Assembly (NCBI GenBank): GCA_963848115.1
Contig: CAWKCP010000001.1
Coordinates: 62,001-126,000 of the forward strand
Length of the DNA stretch: 64,000 bases
DNA from: JAWKOK01 sp963848115
GTDB lineage: Bacteria > Chloroflexota > Anaerolineae > Caldilineales > Caldilineaceae
Direction of reading: 5' to 3'
Notes under the pieces: generated by a model
Database searches by the model: none
Told to the model about the DNA's origin: nothing
The model's input: only the letters and a program-made list of their open reading frames with translations
Shown: positions 30,727 to 39,482 of the stretch, one piece after another
Position numbering within the stretch: the first letter of the stretch is position 1
Layout: each line of letters begins with the position of its first letter
Program-made: the position numbers and the translations under genes

Positions 30727-31566
30727 GTGACCACAAACGACCGTGCCGGACATCGTGCGGCAATTGATCCTGGAAATCGTGGTGGGCATGACGGATTAGA
30801 AGTCCCTTCCCGCGTGGCGCAACAACGGCAGCGGCGGACCGAGTTTCTGGTTGATCCGCCGGCAAGATCGCTGCGTTCTATCCTGTATAGTCTCTACCGC
30901 CATGAATGGGCCGGTGGGCCGTTGACTCGCTGGATTTGGAGCGGCCTTCTTCTGCTTGGCGGTCTGTCGACCCTCTGGCTGCAGCCGTGGTGGTTGGGCC
31001 TCACAGTCATCCTGGCGACCGTGCTAGCACTTTTTGTGATGCTTGTGATTCTTCGGCGCAGCGATTTTGTGCGTTTTGAAGAGCAAGGCCTCCCAGGCGT
31101 GACACCCAAACCACTCTCGCCAAATAACAAGATCGCCGTCTATGCGACCGGCCATTTCACGGTCGAAGGCCAGTATCGTCGCTTCACCTATCTGCCCGGA
31201 TACTATCGTTCGTTCGCCACCCGCGAACACGCCGTACTCTGTTTGGCGCGAGATCGCCGCTTTCTTGGGCTGGGCCAATGGCCCGTACTCGATGTCGGCA
31301 TGTGGTATATCTTCTGCACGGAACGCCTGATCAATCAGGTGCGCTACGGGCAGCTTCATTTTGAGCGAGAATCCCGTCCGGCCGTTGCCATCGATTATCG
31401 CTTGACCCGGCCTGCCCCTAGCCGCAGAAGTGGAGAGCAGACGTTGGACGAAACGATCTACCTGGTCTGCACCAGCGAGGCAGACACAAAACGCTTGATC
31501 GCAGACCTGCTCACCGACAGAGCAACTGTGAGCCCAACCGCCGACATCCTGGAGACAAGGCAATGA
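30727..31566 (+). CDS. hypothetical membrane protein
   Basis: I do not recognise the family. From the GTG at 30727 it has about 279 residues. The first ~70 are polar and probably cytoplasmic; two hydrophobic segments follow (WSGLLLLGGLSTLWLQPWWL and LTVILATVLALFVMLVIL). A soluble C-terminal domain of about 150 residues contains TGHFTVEGQYRRFTYLPGYY and VGMWYIFCTERLINQVRYGQ. A GTG at 30652 would put the ftsH terminator in the coding region, so I chose a start after it. Its end overlaps the ATG of the deaminase gene by four bases, suggesting a joint transcript. Confidence 0.65.
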   Translation: MTTNDRAGHRAAIDPGNRGGHDGLEVPSRVAQQRQRRTEFLVDPPARSLRSILYSLYRHEWAGGPLTRWIWSGLLLLGGLSTLWLQPWWLGLTVILATVLALFVMLVILRRSDFVRFEEQGLPGVTPKPLSPNNKIAVYATGHFTVEGQYRRFTYLPGYYRSFATREHAVLCLARDRRFLGLGQWPVLDVGMWYIFCTERLINQVRYGQLHFERESRPAVAIDYRLTRPAPSRRSGEQTLDETIYLVCTSEADTKRLIADLLTDRATVSPTADILETRQ

Positions 31567-32045
31567 GCCGAAACGACCGCCCAAGCTGGGACGACTATTT
31601 CATGGACATCGCTTTCACCGTTGCACAGCGCAGTACCTGCGACCGAGCGCATGTCGGGGCCGTGCTGGTGCGCGATCGACGCATCCTCACAACCGGCTAC
31701 AACGGCGCACCCGTCGGATCACCCCACTGCGATGATGTTGGGCACCTCATGGTCGACGGCCACTGCGTGCGTACGCTGCACGCGGAGCAGAACGCCATTA
31801 TCCAGGCTGCGTTGCATGGCGTGAGCACCGAAGGCGCCACCGCCTATGTGACCCACCAACCCTGCATTACCTGCGCCAAGATGCTGATCAATTCGGGTGT
31901 GCGCCAAGTGGTCTACGCAGGCAACTATCCTGATGAAAACAGCCGCACCTTCTTTGCGGAAGCCGGCGTTGAGCTAATCCACGCGCCGCGTGACCGGGCG
32001 GCAGACAGCGTCTATCATCCAGAAGAATCCGCAGCGGCCAACTGA
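31563..32045 (+). CDS. dCMP/cytidine deaminase family protein
   Basis: A 160-residue zinc deaminase most like dCMP deaminase (ComEB-like), which makes dUMP for thymidylate synthesis. Zinc ligands are seen in TLHAEQNAI (His and proton-shuttling Glu) and in QPCITCAKM (PCxxC). The N-terminal block is SWDDYFMDIAFTVAQRSTCD, followed by VGAVLVRDRRILTTGYNG. It overlaps the upstream membrane protein (ATGA) and its stop overlaps the start of the glucosidase (TGATG). Confidence 0.9.
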   Translation: MSRNDRPSWDDYFMDIAFTVAQRSTCDRAHVGAVLVRDRRILTTGYNGAPVGSPHCDDVGHLMVDGHCVRTLHAEQNAIIQAALHGVSTEGATAYVTHQPCITCAKMLINSGVRQVVYAGNYPDENSRTFFAEAGVELIHAPRDRAADSVYHPEESAAAN

Positions 32046-33328
32046 TGGCTGACGCTCTCCGCTTTCCGCCCGGCTTTCGTTGGGGCACTGCCTCTTCCTC
32101 GTACCAGACAGAAGGCAACAACGGCAACAACCAGTGGTCGATCTACGAGCAACAGCCCGGAGCTATCCGGCACGGCGACCGCAGCGGACTGGCCTGCGAT
32201 TGGTGGGCCAACGCCGAGCGAGACTTCGATCACATGCAACGGCTTGGGCTCAATGGCCACCGGCTGAGCATAGAATGGAGCCGTGTCGAACCCAGCCTCG
32301 GCGAAATCGATCACGCGGCACTGGACCGCTACCGGGCCATGGTCGGCGGCCTGCGCGATCGGGGCATCGAACCCATGGTGGCGCTTCACCATTTCACCGA
32401 TCCGCTCTGGTTCGTGAAGCAGGGCGGCTGGGAAAACAGCGAGAGCATCGCTCTCTACCAGCACTATGCACGTACGGTCGTGGATGCACTGGGCGATCTG
32501 TGCGATTTCTGGCTGACTTTCAACGAGCCACTGGTTGGGCTCGGACAAGGCTGGTTTCGAGGCATCTGGCCGCCGCACAAGCGCAATCCGCTGACCGCGC
32601 GGCGTGTCTTCCTCAACTTTCTGTTTAGCCACGCCGCGGGCTATCACACGATACATGCTCGTCAACCCCATGCCCGGGTCTCCTACGCCAAGGCAGTTTC
32701 ACTCTTCCGTGGCCTTGACGAAGAAAGCAGCCTGGACCGCTACGCCGCCGGCGTCAAACGCCATCTTTTTGAGCACATCTGGATCATGGCGACCATCGAT
32801 GGCAAGCTTCGTCCGCCACTCGGGGTTGGCAACTATCATCATCCGTTGGCCGGCTCGCTCGACTTCTTCGCCATCAACTACTATACGCGCCGCCTGGTGC
32901 GCTTCACACCCAGCCCACGCACCCTCTTCGGCGTCGAACGCTTCTCCGAAAATGCCGAACTCTCCGACAGCGGACAACAGGGCCCCTATAGTGAGTACCA
33001 TCCGGCGGGGCTTCACCAGATCTGCGAGGAAGTGAGCGTCTTCGACAAGCCCATCTACATCACCGAAAACGGCCTGCCCGATGCCGACGATGACCAGCGG
33101 CCGCGATGGATACTGGGCCACCTCAAGGAGCTTCATCGGGCCATCGAAAGCGGCTGCGATGTGCGCGGCTACTACCACTGGACCTTCGTGGACAACTTTG
33201 AGTGGAATGAGGGATGGGGGTTGCGGTTTGGGCTGGTCCAAATGAATCCGCAGACCCAGGGGCGAACAGAGCGGCCCAGTGCGCAGCTCTACGGGAAGAT
33301 TGCCCGAGAGAATCAGCTCATCGTTTGA
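32045..33328 (+). CDS. glycoside hydrolase family 1 beta-glucosidase-like enzyme
   Basis: A 427-residue GH1 enzyme hydrolysing beta-linked glycosides. The start FPPGFRWGTASSSYQTEG is the family opening. The acid/base Glu lies in WLTFNEPLVG and the nucleophile Glu in PIYITENGLPD. The C-terminal YYHWTFVDNFEWNEGWGLRF is also conserved. There is no signal peptide, so it acts on imported saccharides. The length is slightly short for GH1 (usually about 440-470). Its ATG overlaps the deaminase stop. Confidence 0.93.
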   Translation: MADALRFPPGFRWGTASSSYQTEGNNGNNQWSIYEQQPGAIRHGDRSGLACDWWANAERDFDHMQRLGLNGHRLSIEWSRVEPSLGEIDHAALDRYRAMVGGLRDRGIEPMVALHHFTDPLWFVKQGGWENSESIALYQHYARTVVDALGDLCDFWLTFNEPLVGLGQGWFRGIWPPHKRNPLTARRVFLNFLFSHAAGYHTIHARQPHARVSYAKAVSLFRGLDEESSLDRYAAGVKRHLFEHIWIMATIDGKLRPPLGVGNYHHPLAGSLDFFAINYYTRRLVRFTPSPRTLFGVERFSENAELSDSGQQGPYSEYHPAGLHQICEEVSVFDKPIYITENGLPDADDDQRPRWILGHLKELHRAIESGCDVRGYYHWTFVDNFEWNEGWGLRFGLVQMNPQTQGRTERPSAQLYGKIARENQLIV

Positions 33329-33345
33329 TCCAGGCGACGCGTATA

Positions 33346-33378
33346 ACCTTCCTGGAAGCTGACAGCTTCCAGGAAGGT
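33346..33378. repeat. perfect 15-bp hairpin between convergent genes
   Basis: ACCTTCCTGGAAGCT and its exact reverse complement flank a three-base loop (GAC). It lies between the convergent glucosidase and epimerase genes. There is no T run; it may be a REP-like element that also ends transcripts from both sides. Confidence 0.65.
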
Positions 33379-33388
33379 GGCATGCCAT

Positions 33389-34078
33389 TTACTGCCCGTA
33401 ATAGGCATTGGCACCGTGTTTCCTGAGATAGTGCTTATCCAATAACGCCTGTTGCATGGGCGGGAGGGTCGGCTCCAGCATCATGGCGTGGAAGTTCATA
33501 AAGGCGACTTCCTCCAGGACGACGGCGTTGTGAACGGCGTCCATGGCGTCGGCGCCCCAGGCAAACGGGCCGTGGCTGTGAACCAGCACCGCGGGGATCG
33601 CATCGGGGTCGTTGTCCCGGAAGGTCTCGATGATGACCGTGCCCGTCTCCTTCTCATATTCGCCCTCGATCTCGGCCGCCGTCATTTTGCGCGTGCAGGG
33701 AATCTCGCCGTAGAAATAGTCGCCGTGGGTCGTCCCCAGCGCCGTCAGGCCGCGCCCGGCCTGGGCAAAAGTGGTTGCCCAGCGACTGTGGGTGTGAACG
33801 ATGCCGCCGACGTTGGGAAAGGCCTTGTAGAGTTCGAGATGCGTCGCCGTGTCGGAGGAAGGTTTCAGTCCCCCGTCCACGACGTCCCCGGTTTCCAGCG
33901 CCACGACGACCATGTCATCGGCCTGCATCTCTTCATAGGACACACCCGAGGGCTTGATGACCACCAATCCCGCATGCCGGTCGATGGCCGAGACATTGCC
34001 CCAGGTGAAGGTCACAAGACCATGGTCGGGAAGCAGCAGATTGGCTCGACAGACCTGCTCTTTCAGTTCTGCCAACAT
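33389..34078 (-). CDS. araD: L-ribulose-5-phosphate 4-epimerase-like class II aldolase
   Basis: A 229-residue class II aldolase/epimerase converting L-ribulose 5-phosphate to D-xylulose 5-phosphate. Conserved blocks are GLVTFTWGNVSAIDRHAGLV, VIKPSGVSYEEM, GGIVHTHSRWATTFAQAG (zinc His pair), TTHGDYFYGEIPCTR and the late HSHGPFAWG (third zinc His). The start codon lies two bases after the kinase stop, and the kinase's last codons (AAGGAGTAA) provide the ribosome binding site, so translation is coupled. An isomerase (araA) is not in the window. Confidence 0.92.
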   Translation of the reverse strand: MLAELKEQVCRANLLLPDHGLVTFTWGNVSAIDRHAGLVVIKPSGVSYEEMQADDMVVVALETGDVVDGGLKPSSDTATHLELYKAFPNVGGIVHTHSRWATTFAQAGRGLTALGTTHGDYFYGEIPCTRKMTAAEIEGEYEKETGTVIIETFRDNDPDAIPAVLVHSHGPFAWGADAMDAVHNAVVLEEVAFMNFHAMMLEPTLPPMQQALLDKHYLRKHGANAYYGQ

Positions 34079-34080
34079 GG

Positions 34081-35685
34081 TTACTCCTTCAACGCATCGA
34101 CTGCGGCCCGTTCGATGACGAGGCCCTGCTTGTAGCGCTCCATGAACGCCGCAAAGCCCTCGACATCGACCGGATCCGGGGCCAGCGTGACGCCGCCCTC
34201 CCCCGCGAATACGCTGTCGGCAAGATAGGCTTCCAGCGCTTCATCCTCGCCCTTGCGTTGCATGTAGGCAGCCAACAAGGCGATGCCCCAGGCCCCGCCC
34301 TCGCCCGCGGTCTCCATCACCGAGACCGGCACGTTCATGGCCGCGGCCATCATCCTCTGACCCACGCCCTCGGTCTTGAAGAAGCCGCCGTGGCCAAGGA
34401 TCTGGTCGATCTCCACATTCTCCTGTTCAAACAAGATATCCAGACCGATATTCAAGGCTCCTAGCGCGGAGAAGAGATGCACACGCATAAAGTTGGCCAG
34501 ATTGAAGCGGCTTTCGGGCGTGCGCACAAAGAGGGGACGTCCCTCCTCCATGTGGGTGATGTGCTCGCCGGAGAGATAGTTGTAGGCCAACAGCCCGCCG
34601 GCATCCGCATCGCCGTAAAGCGCCTTCCTATAGAGCATTTCAAAGAGCTGGGATTGATCGACTTCCACACCCAGCGCGGCCGCAAATTCGTCGAACAGAC
34701 CGACCCAGGCGTTGAGGTCCGAGGTGCAGTTGTTGCAGTGCACCATGGCCACCGGCTTGCCCGTGGGCGTCGTCACCATGTCGATCTCAGGGTAGAGCTT
34801 GGAGAGGGCCTTTTCCAACACGATCATGGCGAAGACCGACGTGCCCGCGGAGACGTTGCCCGTGCGCTGGGCCACACTGTTGGTGGCGACCATGCCGGTG
34901 CCGGCGTCGCCTTCCGCAGGGCAGAGCGGGATGCCCGCTTGCAGTTGTCCGGTGGGATCGAGCAGCTTAACACCGGCTTCTGTCAGTGCGCCGGCGGTTT
35001 TTCCCGCCACCAGCACCTGGGGAAGGATGTCCTGGAGCTGCCACGGGAGTTCTCTGGCCGCGAGTTGCTGGTTGAACTGCGCCATTCTGCCGGCATCGTA
35101 ATCGTTGCTGGTGCTGTCTATGGGGAACATGCCTGAGGCTTCGCCGACGCCCATCGATTTCTGCCCGGTCAATTGCCAGTGGACATAGCCGGCCAGCGTG
35201 GTCAGGTAATCGATCTCGGCCACGTGGTCTTCCCCGTTGAGAATGGCCTGGTAGAGGTGGGCAACGCTCCAGCGCTGGGGGATGTTGAACTGAAAGAGTT
35301 CTGTCAGTTCCTCGGCGGCCTGGCCGGTGATGGTGTTGCGCCAGGTGCGAAAGGGGGCCAGCAGATTGCCGTCCCGGTCAAAGGTTATGTAGCCGTGCAT
35401 CATGCCGCTAAAGCCGATGGCGCCGATGGTCTTGAGCGGGACGTCGTACTGGGTTCGCACGTCCTCGGCGAGCGCGCGATAGCTCTCCTGCAAGCCGGTC
35501 CAGACATCGTCCAGGCTGTATGTCCAGATGCCGTCTTCGTACTGGTTTTCCCAGTCGTAGCTACCCGACGCAATCGGCGTGTGATCGTGGCCGATCAGCA
35601 CTGCCTTGATGCGCGTTGAGCCGAACTCAATGCCCAGCGCGGTTTCGCCGCGCTCGATGGCGGTTTGGATGTCGGTTTGGTTCAT
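34081..35685 (-). CDS. FGGY carbohydrate kinase (pentulose kinase)
   Basis: A 534-residue FGGY-family kinase. The N-terminal phosphate motif is GIEFGSTRIKAVL, the mid-region has FSGMMHGYITFDRDGNLLAP and the C-terminal domain HGGFFKTEGVGQRMMAAAMN and ETAGEGGAWGIALLAAYM. It is commonly annotated as xylulokinase-like. Because it is directly coupled to an AraD-type epimerase, phosphorylation of L-ribulose is the likely role, making it a non-AraB type ribulokinase. The start is ATG 35685, with GGAGA eight bases upstream; a longer frame exists but lacks a binding site. Confidence 0.88.
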   Translation of the reverse strand: MNQTDIQTAIERGETALGIEFGSTRIKAVLIGHDHTPIASGSYDWENQYEDGIWTYSLDDVWTGLQESYRALAEDVRTQYDVPLKTIGAIGFSGMMHGYITFDRDGNLLAPFRTWRNTITGQAAEELTELFQFNIPQRWSVAHLYQAILNGEDHVAEIDYLTTLAGYVHWQLTGQKSMGVGEASGMFPIDSTSNDYDAGRMAQFNQQLAARELPWQLQDILPQVLVAGKTAGALTEAGVKLLDPTGQLQAGIPLCPAEGDAGTGMVATNSVAQRTGNVSAGTSVFAMIVLEKALSKLYPEIDMVTTPTGKPVAMVHCNNCTSDLNAWVGLFDEFAAALGVEVDQSQLFEMLYRKALYGDADAGGLLAYNYLSGEHITHMEEGRPLFVRTPESRFNLANFMRVHLFSALGALNIGLDILFEQENVEIDQILGHGGFFKTEGVGQRMMAAAMNVPVSVMETAGEGGAWGIALLAAYMQRKGEDEALEAYLADSVFAGEGGVTLAPDPVDVEGFAAFMERYKQGLVIERAAVDALKE

Positions 35686-35914
35686 GGTGGTCTCCTTTTG
35701 TGGTGACGTATTTCGGTTTGGTTCTATGATACGTCCGGCCAGGAATAATCGCCAGAATGCAGATTGTTGCTGCTTTCCATCCTCCTCTAACATGACGCTC
35801 AATGTGGTACAATGGACACGAAATAGCGAAGGGTGAGCCAATTATGCGTTTGCAGATTCCCGTTTCTGTATTGACATCTGCATCGGTTCACATCCTGATG
35901 AAAGGAGGCGCAAT

Positions 35915-36157
35915 ATGACCTATGCACTCACATTGGAACTGCCAGAGAAGATATTCGTACCGCTGCTCCATGCGGCAGAAGCGGCCAATCAGTCGCCAGA
36001 AGAATGGCTGATGGAAAACCTCGACAAACAATTGAATGCAAATGGCGTTGATCTCCGACGGCATTTTGGCGCTGTCGATCTGGGGCGACCAACAGGGGCC
36101 AACAACCATTCTATCGATGCCGATCTGGCACGTACTTCTCATAGATCGACTCGATAA
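35915..36157 (+). CDS. VapB-like antitoxin, 3' end altered by deletion
   Basis: An 80-residue protein with an ideal AAAGGAGG ribosome binding site before ATG 35915. The start MTYALTLELPEKIFVPLLHA and SPEEWLMENLDKQ are typical of small antitoxins found with PIN toxins in Chloroflexota and cyanobacteria. The C-terminus reads DLARTSHRSTR; in intact relatives this region would continue differently, and here it runs straight into the last third of a PIN-domain gene in another frame. The toxin is therefore lost and the antitoxin tail replaced. Confidence 0.65.
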   Translation: MTYALTLELPEKIFVPLLHAAEAANQSPEEWLMENLDKQLNANGVDLRRHFGAVDLGRPTGANNHSIDADLARTSHRSTR

Positions 36158-36272
36158 GCACTGGTCATTGTGTGATTCGGTGAGCATTGTGCTGATGCGC
36201 CAACGTACTGTAACAGAGGCCCTGACAACGGATCACCATTTCGAGCAGGCCGGGCTGATCCGACTCCTATAG
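36129..36272 (+). pseudogene. VapC/PIN toxin C-terminal remnant
   Basis: The frame from 36129 reads LLIDRLDKHWSLCDSVSIVL, then MRQRTVTEALTTDHHFEQAG and LIRLL, ending at 36272. DKxWSLxDxxS and ALTTDxHFEQAG are the conserved end of PIN-domain RNases, including the late Asp residues of the active site. The first two thirds of the gene are missing; the piece begins at the tail of the antitoxin gene. Confidence 0.7.
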
Positions 36273-36313
36273 ACGGCTCTGTTTCGCTGAGTCCTGAATC
36301 CCCAATTTCACCG

Positions 36314-36341
36314 TTGACATTTAAGCCGCGTGCGGTATAGT
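36314..36341 (+). promoter_or_regulatory. promoter of the DUF433/DUF5615 pair
   Basis: TTGACA (36314-36319), a 16-base spacer and TATAGT (36336-36341). The same block, with matching flanks (GCGGTAT, GTGGAT, GCGAAAC, CCAACCC), recurs at 37167-37194 just before the IS701-family element, so this promoter region was duplicated. Confidence 0.6.
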
Positions 36342-36450
36342 GGATAGCGAAACTGCCAACCCTGGACTTTTCGGTCCAAAAGTATCGGCCTGACGATCAC
36401 GTAGCTGCGCAACAATCTGAACCAAAGGACCGTCTGAAAGGAAATACTGA

Positions 36451-36789
36451 ATGGCACTGCTGCTAGGCAAAGAACCGGTCGAATCGATTCCGCTGAAGAC
36501 CACTGAGAGTGGCGTTATTTTGGTGGGCAACACCAGGGTCACGCTGGATACGGTTGTTGGCGCTTTTGATGATGGCGCCACACCAGAGGAAATTGTCTAT
36601 CAGTATCCGTCTTTGCAACTTGCTGACGTGTACGCAGTCGTTGGCTACTACTTGCATCACGGAAGCGAGGTGCAAGATTATCTAAAGCGGCGTGCTCAAC
36701 GGGCAAAAGCTGTGAAATTGGAAAACGAGACTCGCTTTCCGCCACATGGGATACGAGAACGGCTCATGGCTCGCCAACAAGTGTCATAA
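36451..36789 (+). CDS. DUF433 antitoxin
   Basis: A 112-residue DUF433 protein, a winged-helix antitoxin type (VapB45-like). Conserved features are GVILVGNTRVTLDTVVGAFD, GATPEEIVYQYPSLQLADVY and AVVGYYLHHGSEVQDYL. It is followed three bases later by its likely toxin partner. A promoter about 110 bases upstream probably serves both and is likely autorepressed. Confidence 0.85.
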   Translation: MALLLGKEPVESIPLKTTESGVILVGNTRVTLDTVVGAFDDGATPEEIVYQYPSLQLADVYAVVGYYLHHGSEVQDYLKRRAQRAKAVKLENETRFPPHGIRERLMARQQVS

Positions 36790-36792
36790 CAA

Positions 36793-37146
36793 ATGCTCAA
36801 GTTCCTGGCGGATGAGAATTTCAACTACAACATTGTGCGCGGGATGTTGCGTCGCAATCCAGATGTAGATGTTGTGCGGGTACAGGACGTTGGATTAGGC
36901 GGTGCTGATGATCCAACAATCCTTGAATGGGCAGCACGAGAGCAGCGGATTTTGTTAACGCATGATGTGGCAACGATCACTCATTACGCATACGAGCGTG
37001 TAAGAGCAAACAAACGGATGCCGGGTGTATTTGAGGTAAATCGTACGATATCACTCGGAATCGTGATTGACGACCTTTTGCTGATTGCCGGCGGCAGCTT
37101 GGAAAATGAGTGGGAAGGGCAGGTTCGGTATCTTCCTCTGCACTGA
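36793..37146 (+). CDS. DUF5615 PIN-like toxin
   Basis: A 117-residue DUF5615 (Mut7-C/VapC45-like) protein, a PIN-related RNase fold. The acidic residues sit in FLADENFNYNIVRGML, VQDVGLGGADDPTILEWA and ILLTHDVATITHYAYER. It is adjacent to a DUF433 gene, the usual antitoxin partner, and both genes look intact. This makes a functional toxin-antitoxin module, unlike the deleted pair just upstream. Confidence 0.85.
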   Translation: MLKFLADENFNYNIVRGMLRRNPDVDVVRVQDVGLGGADDPTILEWAAREQRILLTHDVATITHYAYERVRANKRMPGVFEVNRTISLGIVIDDLLLIAGGSLENEWEGQVRYLPLH

Positions 37147-37166
37147 ATTTGCGTTAGAAAATCGTA

Positions 37167-37194
37167 TTGACATCTGATCCATTTGCGGTATCGT
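37167..37194 (+). promoter_or_regulatory. duplicated toxin-antitoxin promoter copy
   Basis: TTGACA (37167-37172), 16 bases, TATCGT (37189-37194), flanked by the same words as the promoter at 36314. No intact gene follows, because the IS701-family element begins about 80 bases downstream. It is a relic of a second module or a promoter now pointing into the transposase. Confidence 0.55.
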
Positions 37195-37276
37195 GGATCG
37201 CGAAACCACCAACCCCGGACTCATCGGTTCAACGGGAACCCGACTGACGATGCCGATGCTCTATGAACCTTCAAGC

Positions 37277-38777
37277 TAGTACGACAACGTTAAATTAGGC
37301 TGAATGAGAGCCCATGTGGCAAAAAGCCATATGCAAACGAGACAAAACACAACGGAAATCGAGCGTTGGGGACTCTCGCTCGAAGAAATCATGGGACTGC
37401 AAAGTCGGCTGAGTGAATATCATGATCGCTACCGCCCATACTTGATGACACAGACAGATGATACGAGTGATTATGGCTACCATTATCTGAGTTGCCTGAT
37501 GCGAATGGAAACGAAACGGACGATGGCGAATATTGCACGCACAAGTGGTGTACCAATACAGAATATGCAGCAATTCATCAGCGATTCACCCTGGTCAGGC
37601 CCCCGCCTAATTGAGGCAGTCTGCTATGAAGTCAGCCTGCGTCCAGAATTTTCTGCGGGTAGCGTACTCATCATCGACGAAAGCGCCGATGCGAAATCGG
37701 GCAATACCAGTGCAGGAGCCGGACGCCAACACAACGGTCGATTGGGCAAAGTCGACATGTGTCAGGTTGGCGTTTTTCTATCGTTGACCAATGATGGCCA
37801 CCAGACATGGATCAATGGTGAACTTTACCTGCCTGAAACATGGTTTACGCCGCAAAATGCGGCCAAACGTAAGCGTTTAGGCATTCCCAAAGAGCAAGAG
37901 TTCGCCACCAAGTTGGAATTGGCCCTCAAAATGGTCAAGCAAGTTCAACGCACTGGCGTGCCTTTCGATGCGGTGGATTGCGACTCGCTTTATGGTCGCA
38001 AAGGCTGGTTCCGTGACCAACTGGGCCAATTGAACATTGAATATTATGCGGATATTCCTGAGAATACTCGAGTCTATCTTGAAAAACCGCTGGTCTATTA
38101 CCCACTGACCAAACGAGGGAAACCGGCTAAACAGCCCGTGATATCGGGCATCTTTGCCTTGGCCAAGGAGCTTGTCGACCATTCCCGCACAGAATGGCAA
38201 ACTTTTGTCTTGCGTCCCTGCGAGCGGGGCATGCTCAAAGCTGATTTTGCTCGTCGCCGTGTCTGGACAGTTGATGCCGATGGCACGCTGCGCCAAGAAT
38301 GGCTGCTCATACGCAAAAACGGCGCCAAAATCACCTATTCTCTGAGCAATGCCTCGGAAGACACATCGTTACTTACCATGGCGCAACATAAATCGCAGCG
38401 TTACTTCATTGAGCGCTCTAACCAAGACGCCAAATCCGAACTCGGGTGGGATGAATTTCAGGCCATCAAGTTCAGAGCTTGGCAGCATCACCTCGCCTTC
38501 ACAATTCTTGCCAGTTGGTTTGTTACCGAAACTCAACTCGACTGGGCTCGCGACCATCCCCGAGACCCATTTCTGCTCGAACAGTACGAAATCGATACCT
38601 TGCCCAACCTTTCACTTGCCAATGTGCGCACTTTGTTGCGTGCGGTCATGCCTCTTCCTCGACTTCTCCCCTCTCAGGCCGCCGCACTTGTCGTTGAGCA
38701 CCTCGATAACCGCACTCGTTCGCGCAAATCTCGCTTACACAAGCTCTCAGAGCCTTGAATCTAACGTTGTCGTACTA
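37277..38777. mobile_element. complete IS701-family insertion sequence
   Basis: A 1501-bp element bounded by perfect 16-bp inverted ends, TAGTACGACAACGTTA at 37277-37292 and its reverse complement at 38762-38777, with one intact transposase. CTAG sits at the left edge and CTAC at the right, so a clean four-base duplication is not evident; the element may have rearranged after insertion. The sequence to its right is the 3' part of an unrelated gene that has no 5' part on the left. Confidence 0.88.
37304..38758 (+). CDS. IS701-family DDE transposase
   Basis: A 484-residue transposase with a DDE core. The first Asp is in VLIIDESADAKSG, the second in VDCDSLYGRKGWFRD, and the Glu in RYFIERSNQDAKSELGWDEF. 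GRLGKVDMCQVGV matches the family's conserved strand. It is intact and probably active. A downstream start (MQTRQNTTEIERWGLSLEEI, ATG 37331) is equally possible. Confidence 0.9.
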   Translation: MRAHVAKSHMQTRQNTTEIERWGLSLEEIMGLQSRLSEYHDRYRPYLMTQTDDTSDYGYHYLSCLMRMETKRTMANIARTSGVPIQNMQQFISDSPWSGPRLIEAVCYEVSLRPEFSAGSVLIIDESADAKSGNTSAGAGRQHNGRLGKVDMCQVGVFLSLTNDGHQTWINGELYLPETWFTPQNAAKRKRLGIPKEQEFATKLELALKMVKQVQRTGVPFDAVDCDSLYGRKGWFRDQLGQLNIEYYADIPENTRVYLEKPLVYYPLTKRGKPAKQPVISGIFALAKELVDHSRTEWQTFVLRPCERGMLKADFARRRVWTVDADGTLRQEWLLIRKNGAKITYSLSNASEDTSLLTMAQHKSQRYFIERSNQDAKSELGWDEFQAIKFRAWQHHLAFTILASWFVTETQLDWARDHPRDPFLLEQYEIDTLPNLSLANVRTLLRAVMPLPRLLPSQAAALVVEHLDNRTRSRKSRLHKLSEP

Positions 38778-39230
38778 CACAGCAAATTCTACGTTGCACC
38801 TGAGACAACTGAGCCGATTTCGCCGTCTGCAGCGAGCACGGCTCTGCGCATCGAAAACGTGCAGGTGACACCCCAGCAAACCACAGCGGGCGAACGTGTC
38901 ATCATCGGGGCAGATATCCTGGCCCAGGACGCGCCGGCGGAAGCCGTACATGTGCGACTCTATCCTGACGCACAGGCGTGGCAGGCGTACCAGGATGACC
39001 CCACCCTTCCTCAACCGCGCTCCTTTGATGTAGAGATGCTGCCCTTCATTCATACGGGCGAAACGGATCGCGTAGAGGTGCCCTACCGCCCCACACATTG
39101 CGGCACGCAGGATATCCTGGTTTGGGCGACGGTTGGTGCATCGCAAGATGCCGTCACGGCTACCGCGACCGTTGACAACGGTGGCTGCGCGCTCTACTTC
39201 CCGGTTGTCAAGGTGAATAATGTAGAGTAG
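38778..39230 (+). pseudogene. 3' fragment of a beta-rich secreted protein
   Basis: Directly after the insertion sequence, an open frame of about 150 codons reads FYVAPETTEPISPSAASTAL, RIENVQVTPQQTTAGERVII and ends CALYFPVVKVNNVE. The hydrophobic-alternating pattern and the QTTAGERVIIGADIL start suggest an Ig-like or CARDB-like surface domain. No start codon or 5' part is present on either side of the element, so it is a truncated relic. Confidence 0.6.
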
Positions 39231-39300
39231 CCTATGATGAATATAGGCCTGAAGACCACCTCCTGCAGGTAGAAGATCATCTTGTTCAATGTTGATATCC

Positions 39301-39360
39301 CAGGCTCAGGAATAATGAGGGGTAGGCTGCAAGGCCTGCCCCTCATTATTCCTGAGCCTG
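39301..39360. repeat. 27-bp near-perfect hairpin
   Basis: The arms 39301-39327 and 39334-39360 pair over 27 bp with a single T/C difference (a G-U pair in RNA) around a six-base loop (TGCAAG). The arm begins CAGGCTCAGGAATAATGAGG. There is no T run after it. It stands between the truncated secreted-protein gene and a decayed transposon. Confidence 0.75.
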
Positions 39361-39482
39361 GCAATTTCTTTGATTGGGTCAGAAGAACCCGAAATAGTGC
39401 AGACATGATATAGACTTGAGTTTGGGGCCGAGGCTCAGAACTCAAGCCAAGGCGAGTTGAACGGGACAGGTCGTCCCGCACG

